A model generated the notes under the pieces. It was not told the DNA's origin. It saw only the letters and a list, made by a program, of their open reading frames with translations, and did not search any database. Shown here in pieces: positions 1 to 9,514 of a stretch of DNA of 25,259 nt. The DNA comes from Ophiothrix spiculata (Eukaryota > Echinodermata > Ophiuroidea > Amphilepidida > Ophiotrichidae). How positions within the stretch are numbered: the stretch's first letter is position 1; the number at the start of each line of letters is the position of its first letter. The stretch lies in assembly GCA_000969725.1 (NCBI GenBank), contig JXSR01S061886.1. The stretch is one strand, 5' to 3'. The translations under genes and the position numbers were made by a program.

Positions 1-206
1 GTTGTCATGATGGACGGGTGAAATGGGTACGACGGTGGCGGAGACAGCGCTTGCTGGTATGGTGGCGGCGGCGGTATGGGCAGCGGTTGAGGCAGCGGAT
101 GATGCTGGGGGAATACGGGATGGGGAAGAGGCGGGGGGAAATAGCAGACTTGGAGGTTTGGCCCCCAGATGGCTACTGTTGGATGTGGCGACTCACCACA
201 AAATCA
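1..206 (-). CDS. Possible proline-rich coding exon, cut by window edge
   Basis: Unrecognised. On the minus strand one frame is open from a TGA at about 207-209 to the window edge. It reads as a proline-rich peptide, including PPPPPYQQALSPPPSYPFHP (from about position 62 downward), a composition typical of disordered regions that bind SH3 or WW domains. The DNA is far more GC-rich than the next kilobase. A minus-strand acceptor (pyrimidines, then CTACAG) ends at 211, but the proline frame has the TGA two codons after it. If this is an exon, the acceptor must be a later AG, such as the one after a long C/T run near 104. The plus strand gives arginine-rich or glycine-rich translations in the other frames. 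A GC-rich simple-sequence patch would give the same look. Confidence 0.33.
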
Positions 207-216
207 AAATCTGTAG

Positions 217-1037
217 AAAAAGACAAAACAGAGATTGACAATGATTAGAATGCAGTCAATAATATATAGGTGACTGTCCATTGCAAGCCTCAATAAAGAT
301 GAACCTAGTCAATTTCATTTTCACAGATTCAAATAAAACATACATAGTACTCAGGAGTCTAAATTTGGTCAGAGAAAATGACTTAGACATGCATTATGTC
401 CTACACCTTAAAATAAGAGGAGCTAACTTCAGAGAGGCTTGTGGTAAATGGTTACATATATGCTGAATCGTAAGTTACATAATAATAATTAAATTGTCCC
501 ACATTTTTGACAAATATGTAATAAATCATAACAAAATGAGCCTAAAAATCAATGCTTTTGCAGCATCAATAACATTGTCTTATCATATCATGGCCTTATT
601 GTCGCTCAACACATAACAGAGTGATGCATAATTCTGAAGACAAAGCGAGAGGTTCATCAACTACTACATTATTTGTATGCAGCACGACAATCAAAGATAC
701 ATGTAATTTGCATTTTGTACGATTCAATCTAACGCGGTGATTAATGCCAACTGACTTGCCCTTATGCTGTCTGAGAACAGGTTCCCTGTAATCCCGAGAT
801 ATGTACAAGTGTCGAGACAAATCGAGCAAATTTCAAACAAGAAAATTGGAAAACGAATGAGAGACAACTTGATACTATGTGAGAGGATTTATGATAGAAG
901 AAAAAGAAAGGAATAGTATTAAGAAAATCTTGGTGCAAAACTATGGAGACATCAGGGCGACGTACTCGTCAGATCAAATAAAATCATGAAGGTATTTTGA
1001 GCAGACAGGGAAAACAGAGGGAAAAACCAAGACTCTT
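217..1037. other. No gene seen; AT-rich spacer
   Basis: I see no gene, RNA or clear repeat here. Open frames of 60-77 codons on both strands have no recognisable domain and no convincing splice sites. Confidence 0.5.
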
Positions 1038-1041
1038 TTAA

Positions 1042-1205
1042 ACAGGCATGAGATTACATCCTCCTGAAAAAAGCTGGAAACACTGGAAAAGCGCACGAAA
1101 TTGGTAAAAAATGCCTCAAACGGGCTGAAAATATATAAAGTGGCGGAAATTTCGACATCCAAAAAAGCTGGAACCAGCTGAAAAGCTGGAAAATCTCATG
1201 CCTGT
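1042..1205. mobile_element. TTAA-flanked MITE, 164 bp
   Basis: Perfect 14-bp terminal inverted repeats, ACAGGCATGAGATT at 1042-1055 and its complement at 1192-1205, lie inside TTAA at 1038-1041 and 1206-1209. TTAA target duplication is typical of the piggyBac and Kolobok superfamilies. The ends do not clearly identify either one. The interior has repeated AAGCTGG words near both ends and no coding capacity. It needs a transposase supplied from elsewhere. The boundaries are certain because repeat and target site agree at both ends. Confidence 0.8.
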
Positions 1206-1513
1206 TTAAATGGTTATTATATAATTGTCTAAGAAAACTGAACTTTTGTCTATAGATGACATTTTTCCTTTATAGTCATAAACCATTTGATTATATCGTG
1301 TTAAGTTGTATTAGAATGGTTAGACAAATTCTCAAAGTAACTTTCATGATGTAGCACTATGACTTACACTTTATTGAACAATAAGACCCAGATCAGGTCC
1401 TGAATTAAAATGACACAGGGTGAACATCATCATGGCCATGATGGAACACCTAAATCAGAGATTGTGGACTCATCATTTCTAATGAGACCAATACTAGCTG
1501 GTTTCGCAGTGTC

Positions 1514-1775
1514 TATATGTGACCTGCTCCCACAAAATCCGGACAAAGTCGGGAAAAATCATTTGTCTGATTTGCCCATATTAAAAATGCTAAAATTACA
1601 AGCTTTAAAATGATGTATTACATGTCAACATTGCTCAACCTTTTGCCACTGAAAAATCAATATTTCCCTTGAAAATTCCTATGTTTTCTACTGATTTGTG
1701 GCATATTCATTTGGCTGTAACTCCTTAAGTGCTCTGGCGACTTTGTCCGGGTTTTGTTGGAGCAAGTCACATATG
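1514..1775 (+). mobile_element. CATATGTGA-type MITE, 262 bp (family A)
   Basis: Inverted repeats of 38 bp with about four mismatches (1514-1551 and 1738-1775) begin TATATGTGACCTGCTCC or CATATGTGACTTGCTCC and end in CGGACAAAGTCG. The interior is AT-rich and non-coding. It contains AAGCTTTAAAATGA at 1600-1613, a word that recurs at a similar distance from the end in the elements at 8354, 22357 and 24691. The outermost bases also match those elements, so I group them as related families. A target duplication cannot be fixed; TA is possible. Confidence 0.8.
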
Positions 1776-2582
1776 GTTGTTGTTATACCATCGATCTAAT
1801 CAAGTGCATGATTACAACCTTTCAGTGCTAAGAACTCTCTTTCTATATCCAACATTGTATATAATATGGATATACTTCACAATCATAAATATAACTTCAG
1901 AAACGTCCATGACTCGATGACTATGATCTTATCAACAAATGCATACACATGCATAAGAAACCTTCAACTCAGTAAAGAAAAATTCATCTCCATATCTCAA
2001 TATAAAATATAAAAAATCCGTCCCCCCGGATATCTTTGTTGTAAAAATTGGTCCCCGGGAGATCAAATCAAGAAATGTATGCATTTGATATCACATTTTG
2101 CACATTCCCCAGGGTCATATAGTACGTTGCTATTACTACTCTTGCCACGATAATAAAGAATACATGAAAATATTGTCTTATAAATCATTCATTTTAAAAA
2201 TCATTTTCAAAAATTGTAATCTTTGTATAATTGTTTTTATTTAAATATAATTACCATATACGACCGTTGTTGTTCAAGAGTCAAGAATAAAAATTTAAGT
2301 GAATTAATTTTGAAGAAGATTATTCATACCAATTAATGAACTACTAGACATTTTTCATATTTCTTCAAAACCTTATCTTACATGTAGGGTTAATGATTGT
2401 TTTAAATGATTTTAAAGTGCTCTTGTAATTGTATCCTTCACATTTATTTTAAATCTTACATGAAAGTTTCAAGTCTGTTTTCATTTTAAAATTTTGCCAT
2501 TGGACTGACAGAAGCTTCAAATTGGGTATTTCAAAACTATAAACTATAACTAAGTTATAAACTTACTTTAGTGTCAAAATGA
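1776..2582. other. No gene seen; AT-rich spacer
   Basis: Very AT-rich with no supported feature. Two GC-rich words, CCCCCCGGAT near 2023 and GGTCCCCGGGA near 2051, stand out but form no clear repeat structure. Confidence 0.45.
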
Positions 2583-2680
2583 CACCAAAATAATTTACAG
2601 TGTAGGTATTGGTTGGTATTGCTGAACATTGCATTGGGATGCCAGGGGTCCCAGGTTCGAGTCCCCAGGCTTGAATGCGT
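2583..2680 (+). mobile_element. tRNA-headed SINE, degenerate copy
   Basis: A perfect RNA polymerase III B box, GGTTCGAGTCC, lies at 2654-2664. Upstream, TTGGTATTGCTGAACAT (from about 2613) aligns with the A-box region of the minus-strand copy at 24360-24452. The ATTGGGAT stretch and GGTCCCAGG before the B box also align. The tail is AT-rich and its end is unclear. It does not fold as a complete tRNA, so this is a SINE head and not a tRNA gene. Confidence 0.6.
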
Positions 2681-3039
2681 GAAAATAGATAAATATAGTA
2701 AGTTTTGAGGTGGTTGTTTTGGCCTTAAATGGGTTATGGTATGACTTTATTTCTGTCCAAAATCAGTCAAGGGGGTAATTCACTTCAATCTATCCTTGAA
2801 TGAAATGAACCACTGCAGTTAATTCTAAAGACCAAGAGCGAGCTCGTATGACAAGCTCCCCTTATGCCATGCTTTCATCACAACTGAATAGCCTGTAGTC
2901 CATTGATCTAAATTTCAATGATACCCATCAAAACAGGTCAATAATGTCCGATTTGGATTGCCTGGCTACATCAACAAGTGTCCCAATCTTGGACGCTAAC
3001 CTAATTAAGCTGACAATAATCATGTTTAGATAGCATTAG
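2681..3039. other. No gene seen; possible SINE tail then spacer
   Basis: The first part may belong to the SINE before it. After that I find no supported feature. Confidence 0.4.
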
Positions 3040-3395
3040 TTCCCACATATAATACCCAATGGGCTTCCTGATGGGTGCATAAATACTCATCTTGCTGTGT
3101 ATTGACTATAGGGACACAATTTTGACAAGAAACATTGGCATGATGATAGCCAAATCTTGGTTTTACAGGACAAGATTCCCCACACATAATATTGAAGTTT
3201 CCTGATGGATACATTTATTACAAGAACTCATCTTGAGATATATTGATCATACAGTAACCAAATTGACAAGTATCATTGGCATGGTGATTAAAGTCGCATC
3301 TTAATCAGTTTTACAGGACAATATTCCCTCACATCATATAGGTTTTCTGATGGCTATACCACAGAAAAAAAATTGGCACGATGACAACCGCCACA
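3040..3395. repeat. Degenerate tandem repeat, ~136-148 bp unit, ~2.4 copies
   Basis: Three blocks start at TTCCC words at 3040, 3176 and 3324. Each goes on to a TTTCCTGATGG-like word, then (in order) ATTGACAAG-like, ATTGGCATGATGA-like and TTTTACAGGACAA-like words. Unit lengths are 136 and 148 bp. The third is cut to about 70 bp and lacks the middle. Divergence is high, so the duplication is old. A short open frame on the minus strand inside it is a by-product. Confidence 0.65.
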
Positions 3396-3682
3396 TAATT
3401 GACTCTGCCGAAGACCTCTATGCCTGGAAAAAAATCATAGGTGCTTCCATGGTACAGACAACATTCATCAAATAAGCTCCAAACAGGTTGCATTGCCAAC
3501 ATACATAGCATGATTAACTTGTTTAAATTTACCCAGTGCTAAATTAACATGGGTATATGCATGAGAAGTCATCTTTGAAGTAATTCACACCCAATTCAAT
3601 GGGATTAGTTGCTAAACAATCACAACATAGCACCCTTATTACAAGTACTAGTAGCAAACAAATTTATCTTATCAGCCAAGAT
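3396..3682. other. No feature seen
   Basis: AT-rich spacer between two tandem repeats. The open frame starting near 3599 matters only because of the duplication that follows. Confidence 0.4.
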
Positions 3683-3856
3683 AAATATACAGTAAAAACA
3701 GTTCAGGAGTTATATGTAAATAAGCAGTACAAATTGGACCCTTCAACAATGTATTCTACTCTGAAAGTTAAATATACAATCAAAACAGTTCAGGAGTTAC
3801 ATGTAAATAAACAGTACAAATTGGACCCTTTAATAATGTATCCTACTCTGAATAAA
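3683..3856 (+). repeat. 87-bp tandem duplication, two copies
   Basis: Unit 1 is 3683-3769 and unit 2 is 3770-3856, both starting AAATATACA. They share CAGTTCAGGAGTTA and CAGTACAAATTGGACCC. The period is a multiple of three, so one plus-strand frame (3599-3874, 91 codons) stays open through both units and repeats the word VQEL.VNKQYKLDP. Most differences between the units change the residue, and no splice sites or domain support a gene. I treat it as a non-coding duplication. Confidence 0.75.
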
Positions 3857-4345
3857 ATTTGCCTTGTGAATTGAAATAGGCAAATATAAACTCAAATAAT
3901 TCGTTTACGTGGTCAGGAATTGCATTTGCAGTGGTTTCATAGACTTGCATGACAAGTAATTTGATTTAGTTCTAAAATTTGTTCATGTTTTGTTTTGTTT
4001 TCTAGGAGGTATGATACCCTAGACTAGCCCTGTGTACAGTGCCTTGTCCTAAATCCACTCAGTGTCCAACATCCCTTAGCCACCTTGTTGCTGGGTCCGT
4101 AGGAGGGGCGATCAGGGGAACGGTACTAGTTCTAACCCTAGACCACAAAAAAAGACACACTGACTGGCTAGTAGCTTTGACATTTTGAAGAGATGGGGAA
4201 TGGACCTCCACACTTCCTATGGGCAGGTAGGGGAGGTGTCAATAGCCCTAGTGTCAATTCTGACACAATTTTATTCTGATTCCTCTTCGATCTCACTCTG
4301 ACCCAATAGGTCTGTACAAGCAATATTCAAGCTTGCCACTTGATT
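3857..4345. other. Spacer with one splice-acceptor-like site
   Basis: A T-rich tract ending TTTTGTTTTGTTTTCTAG at 4005 looks like a plus-strand splice acceptor. The sequence after it is richer in GC up to about 5.2 kb. All three frames reach a stop within about seven codons, so only a non-coding or 3' untranslated exon would fit. There is no matching donor that I can defend. Confidence 0.25.
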
Positions 4346-5215
4346 CTAAATGGAATACACCTGGTGACGGTGCCTCTGCCAACTCCTTACAAATACCGCG
4401 CTGATTGTCCAAAGCCAGATTTGACACTCCCTACCTGCCAATGATATCAAATGGTGATCGTTATAACAACTAACATAGTTCACAGGTGGCAATTAGCATG
4501 TTTGTAAATAAGTCCAGGGAATTCAGTCAGCACATCTCCTTTAACACCGCCTACTAAATAGAATACACCTGGCGGTCTTGCCTCTGCCAACTGATTGTCC
4601 AAAGCAAGGTATGCCAGGCTTGAACTCCCCTCCTGCCCAAGAAGATATCAAATGGTGATCTAAAAACTACCATGGTGCACAGGTGGCAATTAGCTATTTG
4701 TTAATAAGTCTGGAGGTCCACACCCATGTCAGTCCCATCTCCTTTTAATACCACCATCTAAATAGAATACTTTTGGTCTTGAAAAATCCTTACACTGATT
4801 GTCCAGAGCAAGGTATGCCAGACTTGAAACTCCCCTCCTGCCCAAGAAGATATCATATGGTGATCAAACAACTAACAAAGTTCACAGGTGGCAATTAACA
4901 TGTTTGTTAATAAGTCTGGGGATTCCCCGTTAGCCAATCTCCTTTAACACAACCAACTAAATAGAATACAATTGGCGGTCTTGCCTCTGCCAGACTTGAA
5001 ACTCCCCTCCTGCCCAAGAAGATATCAAATGGTGATCCAACAACTAACATAGTTCACAGGTGGCAATTAACATGTTTGTTAATAAGTCTGGAGGTCCACA
5101 CCCTAGCCAGTGCCATCTCCTTTAATGCCAGCTACTGATCATGACAGGAATACACCTGGAAAACGAGACACAAGACTGCTCTTCCCTCAAGCGATTGTCA
5201 GGACCAATATGAGGC
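4346..5215 (+). repeat. ~200-bp tandem array, four units plus a partial fifth
   Basis: Units begin CTAAATAGAATACA-like at 4346, 4554, 4758 and 4957 (lengths 208, 204, 199 and about 177). A divergent fifth starts near 5135 and ends around 5215. Each unit carries, in order, CTGATTGTCC, ACTCCCCTCCTGCC, GATATCAAATGGTGATC, CACAGGTGGCAATTA and CATCTCCTTTAA. Unit 4 lacks the segment with CTGATTGTCC, which explains its length. Units 2-4 resemble one another more than units 1 and 5, as expected if the array grew from the middle. No frame is open across it. Confidence 0.85.
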
Positions 5216-5385
5216 AACACATTCAAAGGGGCTCATATAGAAATTTATTTTTGTGCAATGTCTGAAATTCACTCAAGTTGAGGAAAATAGAATTACATGC
5301 ACAGAATTCAACGAACAGTTGCCAATATCATGGAATTCGCATGACACGAAATTCCTATATAAAAATTCTTACTTTACCCTGTTCA

Positions 5386-5480
5386 ACAACGGGATTCGAA
5401 CCTGCGACATCTTCCATCCCAATCCAAAGTCAATTGATACCAAAGCTGAACAGGGCTGGCAGTACCTGGCAGCAATTCAG
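5386..5480 (-). mobile_element. tRNA-headed SINE, minus-strand copy
   Basis: Read on the minus strand, GAATTGCTGCCAGG opens the head and CTTTGGTATCAATT (5444-5431) sits at the A-box position. Then TTGGATTGGGAT is followed by a consensus B box, GGTTCGAATCC (5402-5392). The same order and spacing occur at 24360-24452. Open frames overlapping it on the plus strand are SINE sequence read out of context. The tail toward lower coordinates is not delimited. Confidence 0.65.
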
Positions 5481-5896
5481 TGTTACATCTCCCATCTATG
5501 CTGATATCATACTGTTAAAATATTTATGTCAGTTTCAAATGTATCTTGCAAAGAAACATTCTCAACTCTTGCTCCATGACTTGGAAACTTTATTGCTTCA
5601 ACCAAATGTTTCCTAATTATCTGATATGACACGTCTTCAAAGACACAATTTTGACAGTGTACACATCTTATACCAAGTGTATTTGTAAATATAGGCCAGA
5701 TAAAATCAGTCTGCATCAGCAGGTAGAGATCTTGTGCCTCATGGGGCTGCAGCAGGTGTAGGGGAATATAGTCCATACTGAATACACGGATTTTAGCTTT
5801 GCACCACGATTGAAATAATGACCACAGAAAAGTATAATATTGGTACCATAGTCAGGTGACATGAAAGATCCCGTTACTGGGAAAAACAGTAGTCTG
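5481..5896. other. No feature seen
   Basis: No repeat or exon that I can support. A minus-strand open frame of 89 codons here has no recognisable domain. Confidence 0.4.
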
Positions 5897-6196
5897 ATGC
5901 TGCTTTCATACTCATGTAGTTTTGCAGCTTTGTCGCTGCATGACATATATTTTTTGCAAAAACTTGCCGCTTCAGGTTGTCGTAGTGGCAAAGCTACATG
6001 TCGCTGAGATAATCGATATCTGCAAAATTTTGTCGCACGACAAGAATTTTTGAAATGAATTAAACTTTCAGAGCGACAAAAAGCGGCAAATCTGAAAAGC
6101 GACAAAACTGCAAAGCTACAAAAGTGTGAAAGGAAGCAAGCGACAGAGCTGCAAAGCTACAAAGCTGCAAAGCGACAATAAGTATGAAAGCAGCAT
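5897..6196. mobile_element. 300-bp MITE with repetitive subterminal words
   Basis: Perfect 16-bp inverted repeats, ATGCTGCTTTCATACT at 5897-5912 and its complement at 6181-6196, bound exactly 300 bp. Inside both ends are clusters of short related words (GCAAAGCTACA, GCAAAGCGACA and their complements). Such subterminal clusters often serve as transposase binding sites in hAT-like elements; that assignment is inference. No clear target duplication is visible. A 129-codon minus-strand open frame overlaps its left half; the low-complexity repeats keep it open. Confidence 0.8.
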
Positions 6197-6298
6197 AATT
6201 ATGTAACTGTGCTGTGGGTTGCTTCTCCTGCCCCTTGACACCTAAGGGGAACTCCAGATCATCCATAGACTGGCAAGCAGGACAGGGCATCTCGAAGC

Positions 6299-6400
6299 AC
6301 CAAATCGCTGCCTGCGTAGCGCTTGCTGGATAGTTAGCCATATTATAAGTTGAGAAATTGGTGGGAGATGTGCCAGGTTCAAACCCAGATGAAAACTGAC
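6299..6400 (+). mobile_element. tRNA-headed SINE, plus-strand copy
   Basis: The head starts CCAAATCGCTGCCTGCG, close to the CAAATTGCTGC starts of the copies near 22617 and 24452. A B box, GGTTCAAACCC, lies at 6376-6386 and is followed by AGATGAAAACTGAC, similar to GGTGAAAACAC after the B box at 22692. The A box is degraded, so it is probably inactive. Confidence 0.5.
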
Positions 6401-6503
6401 AATTATTGACATATATAAAGAACTTAGAAAAAATATCTCAAAGAAAGGTAACCTTAGTTGAACATCCTACCATCACAAATGAATAAGCTTAAGCTGAGTT
6501 ATA

Positions 6504-6690
6504 TTAAAGCAATACTATAAAGTGTTAAAATGAAGCGCCCTGTCACCTATATCCATTTTCCGGTTTCAAAACTAGTTTTTGACAAAAATATACTAGTACT
6601 TGAAAACGCTTTTAGATAGTCACATTCCTTCATTTTAGGCTATTTTTACTTAAAACCATTTTTGATCAAAGTCTTATAGTATTGCTTCAA
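6504..6690. mobile_element. 187-bp MITE, probably TTAA class
   Basis: Inverted repeats of 17 bp with one mismatch: TTAAAGCAATACTATAA at 6504-6520 and the complement of TTGAAGCAATACTATAA at 6674-6690. If the outer TTAA and TCAA are decayed TTAA target duplications, the repeats proper start AGCAATAC. Interior AT-rich and non-coding. Superfamily unassigned. Confidence 0.7.
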
Positions 6691-7500
6691 GCATTTAAAT
6701 TACAAAAAAATTCTTGTAAAAGCAATCTTCAACAATTACCACACTTGCTCCACATCTTTACAAGCGTTCCTTAATTATCACGTTTTCAAGCATCATAAAT
6801 TCAAGAAAAAATCAAAACACAAAAGAGTAATTTTTTCCATCATTCAATCAACATTTTCCTTCTTTTCCAAGGAGTGCAATCTGTATTACTTGTCAAACAG
6901 GAGATGTGCCGTACTCTCGTATATGAATACAATACTCTCTCCATGGTTATGCAACAAAATGGGCAATAAACAGTTGATTTTGTCAATTTAGCTCAATTTG
7001 TTGCCTAGCAACCCTAATGTGCCGGGCTGTGTGATGAATAAGTCAATTTACCTGCCTTTTTATCTTACTCAATTTACCCCAATTTTGTCTTTTTCCAAGA
7101 TCGTGCTATCTCTGTTCATATATGCTTTTTCCGCTCCCAGATTCATCAAACATACTAGTACTAGTAGTCAATCCCGCATTCTCAGTTCATTTTCTACTTT
7201 CCCTAGATACCAAAAGCCATAGATTTAGTTATCTCAGGTTGGAAGTATGGAAAGAGCAATAAGGGAATAGGGTGAAGGGGAGATTAAAAAGAAGGGTAAT
7301 TTGAACCAGTGACTAATTTGGTAAATTAATATTCAAATCAAACCAACATATTCTATAAATTATACAATCTTGGTTTCTTGTCACTTTCGCATAAATTGGT
7401 ATCATCCAAAAGTGGATCTGTTAAAACAATTTGGTCCTATCTTAGCTTTTTCCTTCTGATTTAAATGCTTCTTTTAAGAAACCTTCGCTCCATCTCTGTC
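6691..7500. other. No gene seen; AT-rich spacer
   Basis: AT-rich DNA without supported features. ACTAGTACTAGTAGT near 7154 is a short simple repeat. Confidence 0.4.
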
Positions 7501-7627
7501 ACGGTATACAATTTATACCAAATATTTCTGAATATACACCTCTTACGGTATATCTATGCCCATAAAATTTTAACCAAATATTCTTACGGTATCTCTATGA
7601 ACGCACAATTTTGACCAAATATTTTTA
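7501..7627 (+). repeat. Short tandem repeat, ~41-44 bp unit, three copies
   Basis: Units begin ACGGTAT at 7501, 7545 and 7586 and contain ATTTTRACCAAATATT-like words. Unit 1 is the most divergent. Non-coding. Confidence 0.6.
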
Positions 7628-8353
7628 AAGATACCATACTGAAGCCAAACAACGACTACAACAGTTATCTTCAACTAAAACGAAGACTATTTAAAGTCAG
7701 TTTAAACACATTGAGAGCCAATTATGGTAAAGAAATACAGAGTAATAATCAAGTCGTCCAATAATATCGGTGAGACAAGAGTGACAGCACGTCTAAGATC
7801 CAGGCCAGACATTGATGAGTTAAGCTTAACATCACTACTCATTTAGAGTTGTTAAAACGTACTTGCTTAACCCGTCCTGTCTAGGTCTGCAGACACATCT
7901 CTATAATTAGACCAACTCATTTATATTACATTGCCAGGCTAGGCTATTATACCCTGCATTGGTTCCACATGGATACCACGATTTCTATACCAGTCATCGT
8001 CAACAAAACATGTCGCACGTTTTTGCGCAAATTGGAATGGATGCTGCAATGTCTAACGTTATTAGCATCTTATACAAATGGTTAAAATGGCAAACGGGTT
8101 GTACAATTGGCAATATCGACAGTCAAGAGCAACTTAAATCCAACATTGGAAAACAAGTTCAGGCAGTCCTACAGAATTCACTCCAATATACAGATCAACA
8201 TTAATACTTAAACCTCTTGTCACATGCATAGGCCCAGACCATGATACTCATCTCAGTACCAACATTAAAACATTTGTACATGCGTTTGTTTGTATTAATT
8301 AAGATTTTGACAATTCTTGAAGATTTGAACAGGATTGTTAATATTTGTCTTCC
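7628..8353. other. Spacer with an unsupported 98-codon open frame
   Basis: A plus-strand frame is open from after TAG at 7908-7910 to TAA at 8202-8204. Its second half has balanced composition (for example FAQIGMDAAMSNVIS), but it has no recognised domain and no clear splice sites. I do not call it a gene. Nothing else is seen here. Confidence 0.2.
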
Positions 8354-8750
8354 ATATATGACCTGCCATATCGAAAGGTACCTTAGTTCCCAAATTTGAT
8401 TTCTTGATCTCATCGGAAAGCTGAGATTGTAAGCTTTAAAGTGACATCTTGCTTTTGGTTATTTGATGTTCAGTTGCGAAGTTAGATCCAAATTGGTAAA
8501 ATGCATTTGGCTGATTCAGAAAACTATAGTTCTGAGAAAATTGAGTTAAAGTCTTGAGAGAGGATTTTTGTTCTTATAACACATCTTTCTTATGTTTTGG
8601 ATGTTGGATTAACAGGATAGAATACACTTCAAAAGTAACATTTCTGATGAAATTAGAAGTTCGACCTTGGATGTGATTTTTGACTATGCTCAGCTTCAAT
8701 GGCCTGTATCACATAATTTACTATACCTTTTGATATGGCAGGTCACATAT
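8354..8750 (+). mobile_element. CATATGTGA-type MITE, 397 bp (family B)
   Basis: Inverted repeats of about 27 bp, ATATATGACCTGCCATATC at 8354 and the complement of ATATGTGACCTGCCATATC ending at 8750, both continue into AAAGGTA. The interior carries AAGCTTTAAAGTGA at 8431-8444, the core shared with the elements at 1514, 22357 and 24691. It is longer than those, with no coding frame. The end sequence beyond the first dozen bases differs from family A and the GGGGACTTTG family. Confidence 0.8.
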
Positions 8751-8876
8751 TCTCTTTTTCACAAGAACAACAAAAATATGTAATAAACTCACAAGAAAAT
8801 TGCCTTAACTTTTTAACATCATTTTCACACATGTCTCCAAACATCTTGCCAATTCCTCACAAAACACTTCTCCTAA

Positions 8877-9118
8877 GGCCCCCAAAAATAAATTGTTGTG
8901 TTGCCCTCAGCGACCGACCCTACTCGAAAAGTTTTTAAAAAAATTGGGTCGGGAAAGCACCCAATTTGCTCAGATTGGGTGTTTTTCGAGAAAATAGTGG
9001 AAAATGCACCCAAATTTCAAAATTTAGGTGCTTTTTAAATAAATATATTTTCCGATCGACAGACTCATTTTTTCAGAAATTCCACTTGAGAGCAACACAA
9101 CAATTTGTTTTTTTGGCC
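8877..9118. mobile_element. PIF/Harbinger-like MITE, 242 bp
   Basis: Inverted repeats of about 33 bp (8877-8909 and 9086-9118) share AAATTGTTGTGTTGC and start GGCC. TAA flanks both ends, at 8874-8876 and 9119-9121. A three-base TAA/TWA duplication with G-rich ends is typical of PIF/Harbinger non-autonomous elements. The interior has two GGGTCGG/CGACCGACCC-like words near the left arm and no coding frame. Confidence 0.75.
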
Positions 9119-9121
9119 TAA

Positions 9122-9329
9122 TCCAATGGGTCATACACAGGTTCCTAATTTTTTTAACACTCAACAAGAGTTCAAAGCAATAGTGCAATGTCCCCGCTGC
9201 ACATTTGACATCAACATGGGAGAATTACAGGCCCTAATTAGCCGCGTCTGAGAAGAGCAACCTGGTGAAATCCACCTGACATTTGTGAGGCAGGTACTGC
9301 ACCTTGAGTCTCAGAGAAGAGATTGTGTA
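9122..9329. promoter_or_regulatory. Candidate regulatory or conserved stretch
   Basis: Higher complexity than the AT-rich flanks, with a homeodomain-type core (CCCTAATTAGCC near 9234) and an E-box (CACCTG near 9272). This resembles conserved non-coding elements, but single motifs are common by chance. Weak call. Confidence 0.2.
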
Positions 9330-9514
9330 CTTCCCAGAATGCATTGCTTCTTGTGGGATGTATGTATACGAACTTATGTGAGTAGTTAGTGATGGAATGT
9401 CCCTAAATCAAAGTTAATGGTAGCAATCTTTCATTTTGGGTATGATTAATCATTATCTATTCACATAATTTATGGTATGCAAATTTTCCCACGAAGCACT
9501 GCATGATGGGATGC
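9330..9514. mobile_element. Inverted-repeat element with ZNF143/Staf-like ends
   Basis: The left arm, TTCCCAGAATGCATTGC (9331-9347) running to TTGTGGGA at 9358, pairs with the right arm 9487-9513. Read on the minus strand that arm is CATCCCATCATGCAGTGC followed by TTCGTGGGA. Both arms resemble the ZNF143/Staf binding site (TTCCCAGMATGC..YGC type). About 185 bp, non-coding. It could be a MITE whose ends happen to match the motif, or two facing sites of a real promoter. No snRNA gene is recognised beside it. Confidence 0.55.

Noticed and set aside
5716-6341. Minus-strand open frames of 129 and 93 codons
   Set aside because: The first runs through the left half of the 300-bp MITE at 5897-6196, and the second starts in its right end and continues into the adjacent SINE. 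The frames are sustained by its GCAAAGC-type repeats and have no domain.
7959-8204. Plus-strand frame, 81 codons, with protein-like composition in its second half
   Set aside because: No ATG near the start, no known domain and no clear splice sites. A frame of this length is not unexpected over 25 kb on six frames.
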